A stretch of DNA of 64,000 nt from CAVPFA01 sp963703655 (GCA_963703655.1 CAVPFA010000003.1:1426001-1490000); one strand, 5' to 3'; numbered from the stretch's first letter, positions 7,987 through 17,971 are shown. The notes: generated by a model from the sequence alone, not told the origin. Numbers and translations are program-made.

Positions 7987-8137
7987 GGTGGTCGTCCTTT
8001 TCAGTCCGCCCACCTTCGCGCAGTCGAGACCGCCGCGCCGGCCCGGGGGGACTCGCCCGGCCGGCGCCTCGCGTCCAGCAGACCGGAAACTCTCTTTGGA
8101 GTGACCAGCCGTACGAGCACCGCGCGAGCATGGGCGG

Positions 8138-8653
8138 ATGCAACTGCGATCGGTCGATCCCTCGGACTGGCCGGCGATACGTGAGATGAACCAGGCTTCC
8201 GTCGACCTCGTCACGCCTCTCGACAACGACGCATTCGAATGGCTCGTCGAACATGCCTATCGATCGATCGCCGTCGAAGCTGCGGGAGAAGCGAACGGAG
8301 AGCTCGTGGCCTTCGCCATCGCGCTGCCTCCAGAGACCGCCTACCCGAGCCCGAATTACAGATGGTTTGGCGAGCGCTATCAACGGTTCGTCTACCTCGA
8401 TCGAATCGTGGTTGCCGAACCGTGGCGCCGGCGAGGAGTCGCGACGCTGGTGTACGACGCGATGGAGACGCTGGCGGCACCCTATGGCCGCCTGCTCTGC
8501 GAGGTCGACCTCGAGCCGCCGAACCTTCCCTCCCTTGGTTTCCACGCTGCTCGGGGCTACGAGGAAGTGGGGCAGCTCACGAACGCGCGTGGCAAGGTGC
8601 TCGCGATGCTCGCGAAGGAGCTATCTCCTTGCAGCAGGCGAACGCTCCCGTAG
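8138..8653 (+). CDS. GNAT-family N-acetyltransferase
   Basis: A 171-residue acetyl-CoA-dependent transferase of the Gcn5 superfamily. The acetyl-CoA loop is VAEPWRRRGVATLVYDAM, preceded by the strand FVYLDRIVV; the C-terminal segment has LGFHAARGYEEVGQL. It resembles the group that carries RWFGERYQRFVYLDR and has no assigned substrate. It diverges from the acyl-CoA synthetase across a 151-base gap, and its 3' end overlaps the convergent exonuclease gene by 33 bases. The substrate may be a small molecule or a protein N-terminus; this is undetermined. Confidence 0.85.
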   Translation: MQLRSVDPSDWPAIREMNQASVDLVTPLDNDAFEWLVEHAYRSIAVEAAGEANGELVAFAIALPPETAYPSPNYRWFGERYQRFVYLDRIVVAEPWRRRGVATLVYDAMETLAAPYGRLLCEVDLEPPNLPSLGFHAARGYEEVGQLTNARGKVLAMLAKELSPCSRRTLP

Positions 8654-9328
8654 TGGCCAGAAGAGCTCTTCGACGCCGAGGCCCGGCCCGCCGCTCTCCC
8701 GCGACCTGGCGTCGTGGTCGAGAGCCCAGCCCAGGTGCCAGCGGGCCTGAAGCCGTGTCAGATCTCTGATCTCGCACGCGGCAATCTCGGGATAGCGTTC
8801 TGCGATCACACGAACGAGGGCGACGGTCGCGTCAGCATCATCGCCGGCATCGTGTGGGTTGGAGAGCACGACACCGTAGATCTCGCAGAGTGCCTCCAGC
8901 CGGCGGTTCCCGCATCGGTCGGGGTTGACTCTTCGGTCGATGACGAGCGGGTCGATGAGCGCGTCCCACGCAAGCGGCTCGAGTTCGAATCTCCGGAACA
9001 GCCTCGCGGCGATGGTGACGTCGAAGCTCGCATTCATGGCAACCACCGGTATCCACGCGGCTTGGGCCTTCCGCAGCGCCCGGTGCACGGTCGCTGCGGC
9101 CACCTCGAGCGGGCAACCATGGCGCCTGGCTTTCAGAGTCGAGATCCCATGGATGGCCTCCGCTCCGGCAGGGATCTCACGCCCGGGATCGACGATGAAC
9201 ACCTCGCGAGAACAGCTTTGATGCGGCTCCCAACTTACGAGGGCCACTTGGACTGGCAGGTCCTTCGATGGATCGAGGCCGGTCGTCTCGAGATCGAATC
9301 CGAGCAACGGACCTTCGTTCCAGGCCAT
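8621..9328 (-). CDS. DnaQ-like 3'-5' exonuclease (DEDDh)
   Basis: A 235-residue exonuclease of the DnaQ/ribonuclease T superfamily. Motif ExoI is GFDLETTGLDP (Asp and Glu metal ligands), ExoII lies in VVAMNASFDVTIAARLF, and ExoIII is NPHDAGDDADAT with the general-base His five residues before the Asp, the DEDDh type. It is a stand-alone protein without a polymerase or GIY-YIG domain, so it could be a proofreading-like or oligonucleotide-trimming nuclease. The start at 9328 is preceded by a leaderless -10 box. Its tail overlaps the acetyltransferase gene. Confidence 0.88.
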   Translation of the reverse strand: MAWNEGPLLGFDLETTGLDPSKDLPVQVALVSWEPHQSCSREVFIVDPGREIPAGAEAIHGISTLKARRHGCPLEVAAATVHRALRKAQAAWIPVVAMNASFDVTIAARLFRRFELEPLAWDALIDPLVIDRRVNPDRCGNRRLEALCEIYGVVLSNPHDAGDDADATVALVRVIAERYPEIAACEIRDLTRLQARWHLGWALDHDARSRESGGPGLGVEELFWPLRERSPAARR

Positions 9329-9335
9329 GTTGTGA

Positions 9336-9341
9336 AGGGTA
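9336..9341 (-). promoter_or_regulatory. -10 box (TACCCT) for leaderless exonuclease gene
   Basis: TACCCT, then 7 bases, then ATG, with no ribosome-binding site. The same layout recurs elsewhere in the window. Confidence 0.5.
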
Positions 9342-9354
9342 CGTGGCGGCTGTG

Positions 9355-10068
9355 TTAGTCGAGGTGTGACCGGTCGTTGAAACCGCGCAGCAGCCAGCTC
9401 ATGCCGGTCACGACGATGGTCGAGATAGCCCCATTGTCCGAACCGATGAAGGCAAACGGCCGGGAACCGGTGGCGATCGCCAGAACGGCCCCGATCGTCC
9501 CGCCATGAGCAAAGCACACGACGCGCTCTCCTCGGTGCCTCTCCGCGATTAGTTCGATCGCCGCACCGACACGTGCAGTTACCGACTCGTTGGACTCGGC
9601 GCCGGGGATCAGGTCCCAGCGCTCCTGCTCGAAGATCTTCAAGGCGAGTGGGTCGCCCTCCGAGATGCGCTGGCGGTAGGTGCCTGCCTCCCATTCGCCG
9701 AGACGAACCTCGGCCAAAGCCGGCTCGACGTTGGGCACGAGCCCGAGCCGCTTGACGAGGGGAGCCGCAGTCTCGACCGTGCGGCGAAGGCTCGTTACGT
9801 AGATCGCGTCGAGGTGCGAGCGGGCCAGGCGATCCGCGACACGTGCGGCCTGCTCCCGTCCGAGTGGCGACAATTCCGGGTCACCTCTGCCGTCGACGAG
9901 GGGGAATGGCCGATCAGGATCGGCGGCCTCCGACTCGCCGTGACGAACGAGCAGCACCTCGGTCGCGCCGGCAGGTCTCGTGAAGCGGATCTGGCGGTAA
10001 AGCCTGCCGGCTGAGCCGGGATCAGCCTTCTTCGACGACGCGGACGAGCCGCCTGATTCGGGAGGCAT
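9355..10068 (-). CDS. Histidine phosphatase family protein
   Basis: Phosphoglycerate-mutase-like phosphatase of 237 residues. The catalytic LLVRHGESEA is at the N-terminal end of the domain, followed by LSPLGREQAARVADRL, TSLRRTVETA and the second active-site His in CFAHGGTIGAVLA. The substrate is unknown; relatives act on sugar phosphates, cobalamin precursors or lipids. I chose the ATG at 10068 because upstream codons are low-complexity and unsupported. A Ser/Pro-rich leader of ~35 residues precedes the domain. It lies 26 bases downstream of the exonuclease start region on the same strand, so the two may be co-transcribed. Confidence 0.86.
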   Translation of the reverse strand: MPPESGGSSASSKKADPGSAGRLYRQIRFTRPAGATEVLLVRHGESEAADPDRPFPLVDGRGDPELSPLGREQAARVADRLARSHLDAIYVTSLRRTVETAAPLVKRLGLVPNVEPALAEVRLGEWEAGTYRQRISEGDPLALKIFEQERWDLIPGAESNESVTARVGAAIELIAERHRGERVVCFAHGGTIGAVLAIATGSRPFAFIGSDNGAISTIVVTGMSWLLRGFNDRSHLD

Positions 10069-10279
10069 CGCGGCCAGCCTAGGACCTCGAGCCCGTTGCC
10101 GAGCGGGTTGCGAGTCCGGCTCGGCGACGCGAACCTGCATGGAATCGGCACCCGAGCGGCCAACAAACGGAGCCAGACTTGCGCCATGCTCGGGCCGTCA
10201 CCTGGCGAACGTGACAGTCCGGGCGCAATAATGTGTCCCAGCCAATCCGGGTCGGCCCGACACGATCGGAGGCTTTACC

Positions 10280-12895
10280 GTGCGGCTGGAGAGACCGAGC
10301 TGGACTGCGGCGCGCTTTGCCGCAGGGATCGTGCTGACGGGCGCGCTTGCGGCGCCGCTGGTGGGTGCAGTCGTCCGCGCCTCAGGTGATGCCCGCTCGG
10401 GCCGGACGGTCGTCGACGCGGTCGATCTCGTCGTGTTCTCTTCCGCGCTTCCCGACGCAGCCTTTGTCGCTTCGAAGCCCGGAGATTCGCTACAAGGCGC
10501 CGCGGCGGTGACCCAGTCGCCCTACCGGGAGTTCTCTATCTATGCCTATCCGTTCGGCTCGGCCGCCCCGGCGGAAGGTATCGGGATCGTCCAACCCCAT
10601 CATCTCCGTGCGTACCGCGCGATGGGCGCCGGGCGCCTGCTTCGATCCGTGGAGATACCGGCGCGGATCTTCGGCAGCCGCGTCGAAGGCTCGGTCCGTG
10701 TCGTGGACATAGGGCTCGGTTCGCGCCATCAGCCGACCGAGGTGGTGTCGTGGCTGACGGACGCGGGCAGTCGTCTCTGGATCATCCGGGCGGCAGAGCC
10801 GCTTCGGTCGAACCGCAGCGCCGAGGTCGACTTCACGGCGGGAACGTCGGTCAAAGCGGACAACCTCGCCACGCCGACGACGGTGCCGAGCACCGACCTG
10901 GTCACACCCGGACCGGCATCGGCTGTTCTTCAGCATGTGGTCTTCGCGACATCCAGCACGGCTGATCCGCCGCCGGCTCGGTTCCCCCCTTGGTGGAGGG
11001 GCAACTGCGACGTCAACAACAACCCCGGGTCGTTTCCTCTCTCGAGTTGGGACGGCCTCACCGCGTGTGGACCAGGCCCGAACCGCGGCGGCGGCGATGT
11101 CGCCGTCAGCTTCTTCCCCCGGGCCTGGGGAGAGCTCGAGTGGGAGTGCGTCGAGTTGTCGATGCGATGGCTGTACCTCGAGTACGGGGTGCGGCCTTAT
11201 CCGGCCGACGGCTCCGGAGTCGTCGCCAACTACTCGCCTGCAGACGGCGGTGACCTGCAAAAGATCGCCAACGACGGCTCGAGCGTGCCGCGTCCCGGTG
11301 ACGTGCTCAGTATGGAGCCGACGTCGCAGGAGGGTCACACGGCGGTCGTCACGGCTACGAACGTTTCCGGCGGAGACGGCACGATCAGCATTCTCGAGCA
11401 GAACATGAACGGCGGGAACGGTAAGAACACGCTCGGAGTCGTCGGCAACATTGTTCAACCCGACTACGGCATGCCGATCGCCGGGTGGCTTCAAGCGCCG
11501 CTCTCAGCTAGGTCCTTCACCGCCGGCGCCCCGGCCGCCGATCTCGTCCACGACGGCGGTTTCAACTACGGCGACGGCGCCGGCTGGCGCGCCTCGGTCC
11601 ACTCGTGGCTAGGGATCGAGCCGGCCGGCAGGCTCGCCACGAGGCCCTACGAGGGCAATGGCTTCGGGGTCACCAATACGTCGGTGCGGGGCGGAGGCAT
11701 CTTCCAGGACATCTCCTTTCCTGTCAGCACAGGTGACAGCTTCTGCGCTGACGCCGAGGTGGTCTCGGCAGGCGCCCGCTCCGGAGCGAGAGGCGACATG
11801 ACGATCTGGCTGCTCGGCAGGACCGAGAATCAATCGTCCTCGGCGGCCTTTGGGCCGCTTGAGGGGAAGGGCCAGTGGGCCCCCGTTTCGACGTGCATAA
11901 CCGCCACCGGGTCACATGCCCGCATCCGCATCCAGATCTACGACGCCCCGAAGACCCCGACGCTCGGAGTCGACGCCGTCGACGTCCACCAGTCGTTCGT
12001 CGCGGACGGCGGCTTCAGCCTCGGCGGCGGCGGCTGGCGGACGGCGGCCCACTCGTGGTTCGCAACCGAGCCGGCTGGCAAGCTCGCCACCCGGCCCTAT
12101 GACGGCGACGGCTTCGGCGTCACCAACACTTCGGTGCTGGGCGGAGGCATCTACCAGGACATCCCGCTTCCCGTCAGCCCAGGTGACAGCTTCTGCGCCG
12201 ATGCCGAGGTGGTCACGCCAGGCGCCCGCTCCGGGGCGCGGGCAGACATGACGATCTGGCTCCTCGGTGAAACGCGCAGGCAGTCGGCCTCGGTGAGCTT
12301 CGGGCCGCTGGCGGGGAAGAGCCAATGGACTGCCGTCAAAACGTGCGTGACGGCGACCCGGTCCCATTCCGACCTCAGGATCCAGTTCTACGACTCCCCG
12401 GGGACACGGACGCTCGGCATCGGTGCGGTCGACGTCCACCAGTCCTTCATTGCGAACGGCAGCTTCAACCTTGGCGATGCCGATGGGTGGCGAACCGTCG
12501 CCCACTCACGCTTTGCGATCGATCCGGGCGGCAGGCTCGCCACGCGACCGTACGAAGGCAAGGCCTTGGGGCTCATCAACGCGTCGGCCCATGGCGGAGG
12601 CATCTACCAGGACATCTCGCTCCCGGTCAGTTCGGGCGAGAGCTTCTGCGCCGATGCCGAGGTTGTCACGGCGGGCGCAGGTTCCGGGGCACGGGGCAGT
12701 GTGACGATCTTTCTCTTCGGAGATTCCCCCCCGCAATCGTCCTCGGTGCACTTCGGGCCGCTCCCGGGTCGGAACCGTTGGACTCCCGTATCGACCTGCG
12801 TCACGGCGACCCGACCACACTCGGCGATCCGGGTCCAGTTCTACGATGCCCCGAAGACGCCGACGCTCGGTGTCGACGCGGTCGACGTGCGGTAG
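10280..12895 (+). CDS. Secreted CHAP-domain protein with three C-terminal repeats
   Basis: An 871-residue exported protein. An N-terminal basic-hydrophobic signal (FAAGIVLTGALAAPLVGAVV) is followed by a ~200-residue unassigned region, then a CHAP amidase/peptidase domain at ~245-415. Cys290 lies in WECVELSMRWLY and His353 in EGHTAVVT, the usual Cys-His pair of cell-wall hydrolases. From residue 425 to the end there are three ~150-residue repeats (425-575, 576-725, 726-871), each with a conserved Cys pair and blocks FCADAEVV, RLATRPYEG and YDAPKTPTLGVDAVDV; these look like carbohydrate-binding or adhesion modules. The GTG at 10280 has CGGAGG upstream. The likely role is peptidoglycan remodelling at the surface or attack on other cells; this is inference. 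Confidence 0.85.
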   Translation: MRLERPSWTAARFAAGIVLTGALAAPLVGAVVRASGDARSGRTVVDAVDLVVFSSALPDAAFVASKPGDSLQGAAAVTQSPYREFSIYAYPFGSAAPAEGIGIVQPHHLRAYRAMGAGRLLRSVEIPARIFGSRVEGSVRVVDIGLGSRHQPTEVVSWLTDAGSRLWIIRAAEPLRSNRSAEVDFTAGTSVKADNLATPTTVPSTDLVTPGPASAVLQHVVFATSSTADPPPARFPPWWRGNCDVNNNPGSFPLSSWDGLTACGPGPNRGGGDVAVSFFPRAWGELEWECVELSMRWLYLEYGVRPYPADGSGVVANYSPADGGDLQKIANDGSSVPRPGDVLSMEPTSQEGHTAVVTATNVSGGDGTISILEQNMNGGNGKNTLGVVGNIVQPDYGMPIAGWLQAPLSARSFTAGAPAADLVHDGGFNYGDGAGWRASVHSWLGIEPAGRLATRPYEGNGFGVTNTSVRGGGIFQDISFPVSTGDSFCADAEVVSAGARSGARGDMTIWLLGRTENQSSSAAFGPLEGKGQWAPVSTCITATGSHARIRIQIYDAPKTPTLGVDAVDVHQSFVADGGFSLGGGGWRTAAHSWFATEPAGKLATRPYDGDGFGVTNTSVLGGGIYQDIPLPVSPGDSFCADAEVVTPGARSGARADMTIWLLGETRRQSASVSFGPLAGKSQWTAVKTCVTATRSHSDLRIQFYDSPGTRTLGIGAVDVHQSFIANGSFNLGDADGWRTVAHSRFAIDPGGRLATRPYEGKALGLINASAHGGGIYQDISLPVSSGESFCADAEVVTAGAGSGARGSVTIFLFGDSPPQSSSVHFGPLPGRNRWTPVSTCVTATRPHSAIRVQFYDAPKTPTLGVDAVDVR
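11552..12892 (+). repeat. Three ~450-bp in-frame repeats in the CHAP gene
   Basis: Repeat units start at 11552, 12005 and 12455 and encode ~150-residue modules with the same order of motifs (W...HSW/RF..EPAG, GVTNTSV, GGGI.QD, SFCADAEVV, FGPL, VSTC..A). They have diverged at DNA level, so they are not a recent duplication. The module does not match a fold I can name with certainty. Confidence 0.85.
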
Positions 12896-13003
12896 GGGGT
12901 ACGGAGCGGCGGAACGTCAGGCAGGCGAAGCCCACAGGTCGGTGTGGTCGTCGCGGTTGCCGTGCAAGCGCGCCAGAACGTGCGGACGCTGCCGCGCTAG
13001 TCG

Positions 13004-14700
13004 CTAGTTGTGCAGAGATGCCAAGCGAGCTAGGCGAAGGACGGACCACCCGCCGACCAGCGGTAGCTCCACCTCCGCCGCGCGACCCTGGCGGTGGGGC
13101 ACCTCCCGGGCGAAGATCGGTGCGAAGCGACCGCCGCCGGAACCGAGCACGGCGGCCTCGGCCCGCCATCTGTCCGGGTGGTCAAGCAGCACCCTGAGCG
13201 TCACCGAGGAGACGCTTCCCTTCGCGGTCGGCTCCGACCACCGCCCGTTCTGGCTCCCCGTCAGGTCGACCACTCCGACTGTCACCCTGCCCTCGGCGTG
13301 GACCACCCGGGCGAAGAGTGCCCCGCCGACCGGCTCTGGCTGCACCGGCGCGGCCGCTTCCGACGGCCACCGCGCCGTTCTCGTCGTCGATCTCGTACCA
13401 GCTCGTGTCCTCGCCCTCGAGGAACAAGTCTCGGCACCGCAGGGCAAAGTGACGCCAGGCGACCACCGTCGCAGCCTCATCCGCCTTGAGGCGCGCGTGC
13501 TTGGGGTAGTAGGGGTCGCATAGCGCTGCGGTCTGATCACCGTAGACGAGCGCGCTCGCCCCGAGGCACGTGGCGACCGCCTCGGTGGACACGACCGTCC
13601 GCAGCGACGCCTCACGCGCCGCGCCTTGCACGAGGCCGGTCGAAAGGTCGATTCCCCACACCGGCGGGTAACAGGCGATCGTGCCGCGCAGCAGGGTGTT
13701 GCACGCGTCGCCGGCGGGCCTGGCATGCCCGCCCTCCCGGAGCTGCGGTCCAACAGACCCTCCAGGTGCCGCCAGCAGTCGTTCGGCGGCCATACCTCGC
13801 AGTATCGAAACCCGGGCCCACCGGGCAGCCTTGTCGCCGAGGGCACACCGTTCACCTGGTTGAAGCTGATCAGGTCGGATGGCCGAGCTGCGCGCACGAA
13901 CCTCAGGAACGACTCGTAGGCGATGCGCAGGTCGATGGCGTTGCCGTGAAGATCCTGCGCGACCCTCGGGTAGCCGTAGGTGTCGATGTGGAAACCGTCG
14001 AAGCCGATCGCGTCGGCGGCCGATCCGTAGGCGTCCACGAAGTGGCGCTGCCAATCCACGTTGCCGGGATTGGCCAGCACGATCTGGTCGAGGAAGCGAA
14101 TGGCCTCGCCGTCACCCCGGTACATCAGCATTTCGGGGTGTTCGGCTGCGAACGCGTTGCCGACGGCGTACACCGGTGCGTAGGCGTGGGCGACGGCACC
14201 GAGTGAGCGGAGTCCTCCGGTGAGGGCGCGCAACGCCTCGAAGGAGACCGGACGGTCCGAGGGGTCCTTCCAGCCGCTCTCGGGGCCGAGCGGCTCGGTG
14301 TAGCTCGTCCATCCAGTCGTAGAACTGGACGACGGTGGAGCGAAGTGCCCGGTGCCACTCGAGCACGGCAGGGACGTCCCCATCCTGGTACGACGTTGCG
14401 AAACCGTGCACAGGGCGCTCGCCCTGGTGCGCGCCGACCGTCGTCAGCTCCTCGGCGAGAAGTTCGCCGCCGGCGTCGAGCGCCTCGATGGCATAGGTCC
14501 CGGGGGGGAGGTCCGCGAGGCGGGCGCCGTCGTCGGAGGTCGGCCTCGAACACCTCGCCCGTGGCGCGGCGCGCGACGACGCGTGAGGTGCCCACCGGCA
14601 ACATCGCCGCCCCAACCTCCTCACCAGTTCGGTAGAAGGCGCCCACGTCGTCGAACGGCCGCCGACTGCCTCCGCCAGTTTCGGGGATGTCGTTTTTCAT
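13004..14700 (-). CDS. GH66-like glycoside hydrolase, probable dextranase (several frameshifts)
   Basis: Probable endo-dextranase or cycloisomaltooligosaccharide-type enzyme. Pieces in three frames join to ~565 residues. Order: an N-terminal beta domain (LADLPPGTYAIEAL), STVVQFYDWM, TEPLGPESGWKD, AHAYAPVYAVGNAFA, the nucleophile strand AIGFDGFHIDTYG (Asp), SDLISFNQVNG, ACYPPVWGIDLSTG and YEIDDENGAVAV, ending in a beta-sandwich. FYDW and GFDGFHID are GH66 hallmarks. Junctions near 14538 and 14304 need one-base deletions; two more compensating shifts lie near 13725 and 13340. It is the last gene of an ABC sugar operon, its ATG following the permease stop by a base. Four shifts in one gene could mean real decay, but neighbours show the same error type. 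Confidence 0.7.
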
Positions 14701-14701
14701 T

Positions 14702-15593
14702 TCAGCGGATGCCTCCCAGCGACACCCCGCTCCTGAACCAGCGGAGGGAGATGAGGAACACGACGATGACGGGCACGGTCGCGATGACCGACGCCGCGAA
14801 GAACGGGCCCCACGCAACCGTGTGCACACCGATGAAGTCCGCTAGGCCGACGGGAAGCGTGTAGTTCGACGACGAATTGATCATCGTCAGCGCAATCGGG
14901 AACTCGTCCCAGGAGGCGCTGAAGATGAACATCGACACGACGGCGACCGCCGGCAGCGAGAGCGGCACAATCAGGCGGACGAGCACCCGCAGGGTCCCCG
15001 CTCCCTCCAGCCGGAACGATTCCTCGTACTCTCGAGGTATCGCCTCGAAGAAACCCGCGCAGCAAGAAGATCGTGAAAGGCAGGTTGGAGGCCACGTACA
15101 GAAAGGTGAGCCCCTCGAGTGAGTTGAGCAGGTGGAGCCGGTCCATGAGCAGGAACTGGGGTATGAGGAGCAGCAGGTTCGGCACGGCGAGGCTCGCAAG
15201 GAAGATGTAGAAGATCAGCTGTTTGAAGGGGAACTTGTAGCGCGCGAAGGCAAAAGCGGCCAGCGAGGCGAATATGACCGTTATGACGACGGTCGCGAAG
15301 GCGACGAGGAGGCTGTTGAGAAAGTAGTGGCTGAAACTGTTCTCCGTCCACGCCTGCACGTAGTTCTGCACCGTCGGATGGGTGGGGATGAGAACGGTCG
15401 CCCCGAGGAGACCTCCGTTGGGCTGGAACGACAGCGAGAGCATGTACAAGAGGGGACCGAGCGAGAACAGCGCCAGGAGCAGCGCGATAGCCAGACGTGA
15501 CCTATTCCGCCTCCGGATGCCGAAGAGCCCGGGGCCGCTTCTTGCGATGGGTGCCGTGGCATTGGTCTGGTTTGGCTCGATTGCGACTGCCAC
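14702..15593 (-). CDS. ABC sugar transporter permease, MalG type (apparent frameshift)
   Basis: Inner-membrane subunit of a carbohydrate ABC importer, ~296 residues after correction. About six hydrophobic helices are visible, beginning ALLLALFSLGPLLYMLSLSF. The cytoplasmic EAA loop that contacts the ATPase reads EAIPREYEESFRLEGAG and the C-terminus is RWFRSGVSLGGIR, typical of MalG-like CUT1 permeases. The frame breaks at the T-run of LLRGF (plus-strand 15051-15053), where one surplus base fits. The GTG at 15593 has GAGAGGAA upstream and lies 12 bases after the other permease. No ATPase gene is in the operon, so a shared MsmK-like ATPase elsewhere is expected. Confidence 0.88.
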
Positions 15594-15605
15594 GATCCGT
15601 TCCTC

Positions 15606-16562
15606 TCAGATGTCTTGGCGCCGGAGAATGCGTATCTCTGCCGCGCTGAACCCGAAGAGCACCACAGCGAGCAGCGACGCAAGGGCTGCCGCGTAGCCGA
15701 AAGCGAAGTTGGAGAACGCTTGCTGGTACATGTAGGTCATGAGTGACTGCGTCGAGTCGTAGGGACCGCCCTTGGTTATCTCGTAGATCTGTGTGAAAAC
15801 CTGGGCGGCGCCGATGACGAGCAGCACGAGCACGAAGGTGACTGCGCCGCGGATCGACGGAAGCACGACGTGGCGCCAGACCCGGGCTTCCGAGGCTCCG
15901 TCGAGCCGGGCTGACTCCAGCAGCTCCCGGGGGATGCCGTCGAGCGCCGCGAGGAAGATGATGAACGACCAGCCGACGCCCTTCCAGATGCTCAATGAGC
16001 CAAATGACCCCGTTGGCGGTCCAGGTCTGCGCGGTCCAGTCGATGCTCACGGTGTGCCCTGCGAACAGGCCGGCGATGGCGTTCATGATGCCGCCCTGCG
16101 AGGCGAAGATGTAGGAGAAGACCCAGCTCACGACCACCCACGAGGTGACAACCGGGATGTAAACCGCCGCTCGCCAGAACATCGAGCCGGGCAGGCGGTC
16201 CGTGAGCATCGCTGCGGCGAACAATCCGATGGCCATCTGGATCGGGACCGTGATGACGATGAACAGGAACGAGTTGAACGATGCCGTGCGGACGACGGGG
16301 TCGCTGAAGATCGCGGTGTAGTTCGACCAACCGACGAAGGGGTTCGATGCGCCGGGAAAGATGTGCCAGTTGAAGAAACTGATGTCGAACTGGCGAAAGA
16401 TCGGGTAGACGGTGAAGACCGCGTACATGAAGATCGCCGGTGCGAGCAGGAGGTAGGGCGTCGCGAAGCGGCGGGCGCGGTGCGAACGGGTGGAGCGCCG
16501 CGAGACGGCCCCCGGCGAGATTCTCGCCGGGGGCCGCTCGAGGTCTGAATTGCTTCGCTCAA
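15606..16562 (-). CDS. ABC sugar transporter permease, MalF type (apparent frameshifts)
   Basis: Partner permease of the CUT1 importer, ~315 residues. Core: PYLLLAPAIFMYAVFTVYPIF, FNWHIFPG, WRAAVYIPVVTSWVVVSWVF, then, after one surplus base near 15992, SIWKGVGWSFIIFLAALDGI and the EAA loop (IPRELLESARLDGASEARVW). The TTG at 16562 overlaps the binding-protein stop (TTGA) but is in a different frame from the core, so another indel near 16470, or a different true start, must be assumed. The hairpin at 16507-16535 lies within this ambiguous leader. Together with the binding protein and second permease it forms the importer. Confidence 0.85.
16507..16535 (-). terminator. Strong 14-bp hairpin just after the sugar-binding protein gene
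   Basis: Perfect inverted repeat: arms GGCCCCCGGCGAGA and TCTCGCCGGGGGCC, with one base between them. It begins 24 bases after the binding-protein stop codon and before the first recognisable permease codons. In many sugar operons such a stem behind the binding-protein gene stabilises its mRNA or partly terminates transcription, giving more binding protein than permease. No U-tract is present. Function is inferred from position. Confidence 0.6.
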
Positions 16563-17863
16563 CTTCCAGCTAGGGCTTTATTAGCTTCTTGCGCAGCGGT
16601 GTTCAGGCCTTGGGTGACGGAGACCTTTCCGGCAAGCATCAGAGCCAGCTGGTTGGAGAAGTCGGTGTCAAGCTGGCCATAGCCCGCTGTAACCGGCCGA
16701 GCCCTTGCTGTCAGAAGCTGCTTGGCGAAGACCCTGAGCGCCGGGTTCAACATTCCCTCGGGGCCGCTGTCGGTCTTGTACGCCGCCATGTCGCCTGCGC
16801 CAGCCATCGAGAGCTGTGCAAATGGCGACTGGAGGAACTTGACGAACTTGATCGTGTCGGCGAGGTGCCTGCCCCCCTTGGCGATGACGAGGTCCTCGCC
16901 ACCGACGACCGAGACCGAGCCGCCTGGGCCTCTTGGGAGCAGCGCCATGCCGTAGCCGGTGAACTTGTCCGCCTTGTAGGTCGTCGGTGCCCACGGACCG
17001 TCAAAGTACATCGCGTACGCGCCAGTCGGGAAGCCCGTCTCCCCGCTGATCGAACCGGAGCCGCCGACCATGTCGCTTCCGATGACTCCTGTCTTGTCGA
17101 GCGTGACAAGCGTCTGGACCGCAGCTTTGGTGGCGGCGCCGTTCATGTACCCGGTCGCCTTCGTCAGCGCAGGGTTCGTGAAGTTACCGCCGTCCGTCCA
17201 CACGAACGGACCGACGTTCCAGATGTCGGTGCTGTCCACGCCAAGGCCGTGCTGGCCCTTGGACGGAATGGTCAGAATCTTCGCGTCCGAAATCATCTGG
17301 GCCCATGTCGTCGGGGGAGAGAGGTGGGCCGCGTGGAAGTCCGCCTTGTTCCAGAAGAAGACTTGGGTATTCGTGTCGTCAGGAAGCCCGTAGTAATTGC
17401 CCTTGTACATGTTTGTGGAAAGCGGGCCGGGATCAGCTGCTGCCTTGACCGGTGCGAACCACGACTGTTTTGAGGTTTCGAGGAGCGTGCCCTCGGATGC
17501 GAGCTGGGGCACCCACGCGATGTCAGAACGCATCAAGTCGGGCGGGTCCCCCGCGGCGGAGGCCGCGATGAACTTCTCCAACAGCCCGGCGTAGGGAAGT
17601 GTGTCGTCCTTTACCCTGATCCCCGGGTTCGCACTCTCGAAAGCCGGAATTACGATGCCGTTCATCACCGGTGTCTCTGTTACGTCGTTGTAGGCGTTCC
17701 AGAACTGGAGCGTCACAACAGACGTCTTGTGGGGCACGATCGACGCTGAGCTGACTCCGCCGGTGAGGCCGACTAATGCGCCACCACCCCCGATCGTGGC
17801 GACCGCGACGAGCAGTCGCACTGTCGCTTTGATCCCCCACCTCGATGGCTGTCTTCCTTGCAT
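16559..17863 (-). CDS. ABC transporter sugar-binding protein (extracellular)
   Basis: A 434-residue family 1 solute-binding protein for a CUT1 sugar importer. A signal sequence (ATVRLLVAVATIGGGGALVG) precedes VVTLQFWNAYNDVTETPVMN, typical of maltose- and oligosaccharide-binding proteins. Further blocks are LPYAGLLEKFIAASAAGDPPD, YYGLPDDTNTQVFFWNK and FVKFLQSPFAQ. No lipobox Cys is visible, which is unusual for a Gram-positive binding protein. ATG 17863 has AGGAG six to eight bases upstream. Operon context (GH15 upstream, GH66 downstream) suggests isomalto-oligosaccharides as ligand. Confidence 0.9.
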   Translation of the reverse strand: MQGRQPSRWGIKATVRLLVAVATIGGGGALVGLTGGVSSASIVPHKTSVVTLQFWNAYNDVTETPVMNGIVIPAFESANPGIRVKDDTLPYAGLLEKFIAASAAGDPPDLMRSDIAWVPQLASEGTLLETSKQSWFAPVKAAADPGPLSTNMYKGNYYGLPDDTNTQVFFWNKADFHAAHLSPPTTWAQMISDAKILTIPSKGQHGLGVDSTDIWNVGPFVWTDGGNFTNPALTKATGYMNGAATKAAVQTLVTLDKTGVIGSDMVGGSGSISGETGFPTGAYAMYFDGPWAPTTYKADKFTGYGMALLPRGPGGSVSVVGGEDLVIAKGGRHLADTIKFVKFLQSPFAQLSMAGAGDMAAYKTDSGPEGMLNPALRVFAKQLLTARARPVTAGYGQLDTDFSNQLALMLAGKVSVTQGLNTAAQEANKALAGS

Positions 17864-17971
17864 GATCACTCTCCTATGCTTTCAAGATTGCTCGTTGTTA
17901 GTTGATTTCTGTTTGTTTCTTCTGGGCTATGTGGCCCATGGTCCCGCACCGTGTGCGTGTAGAAAATCAGC

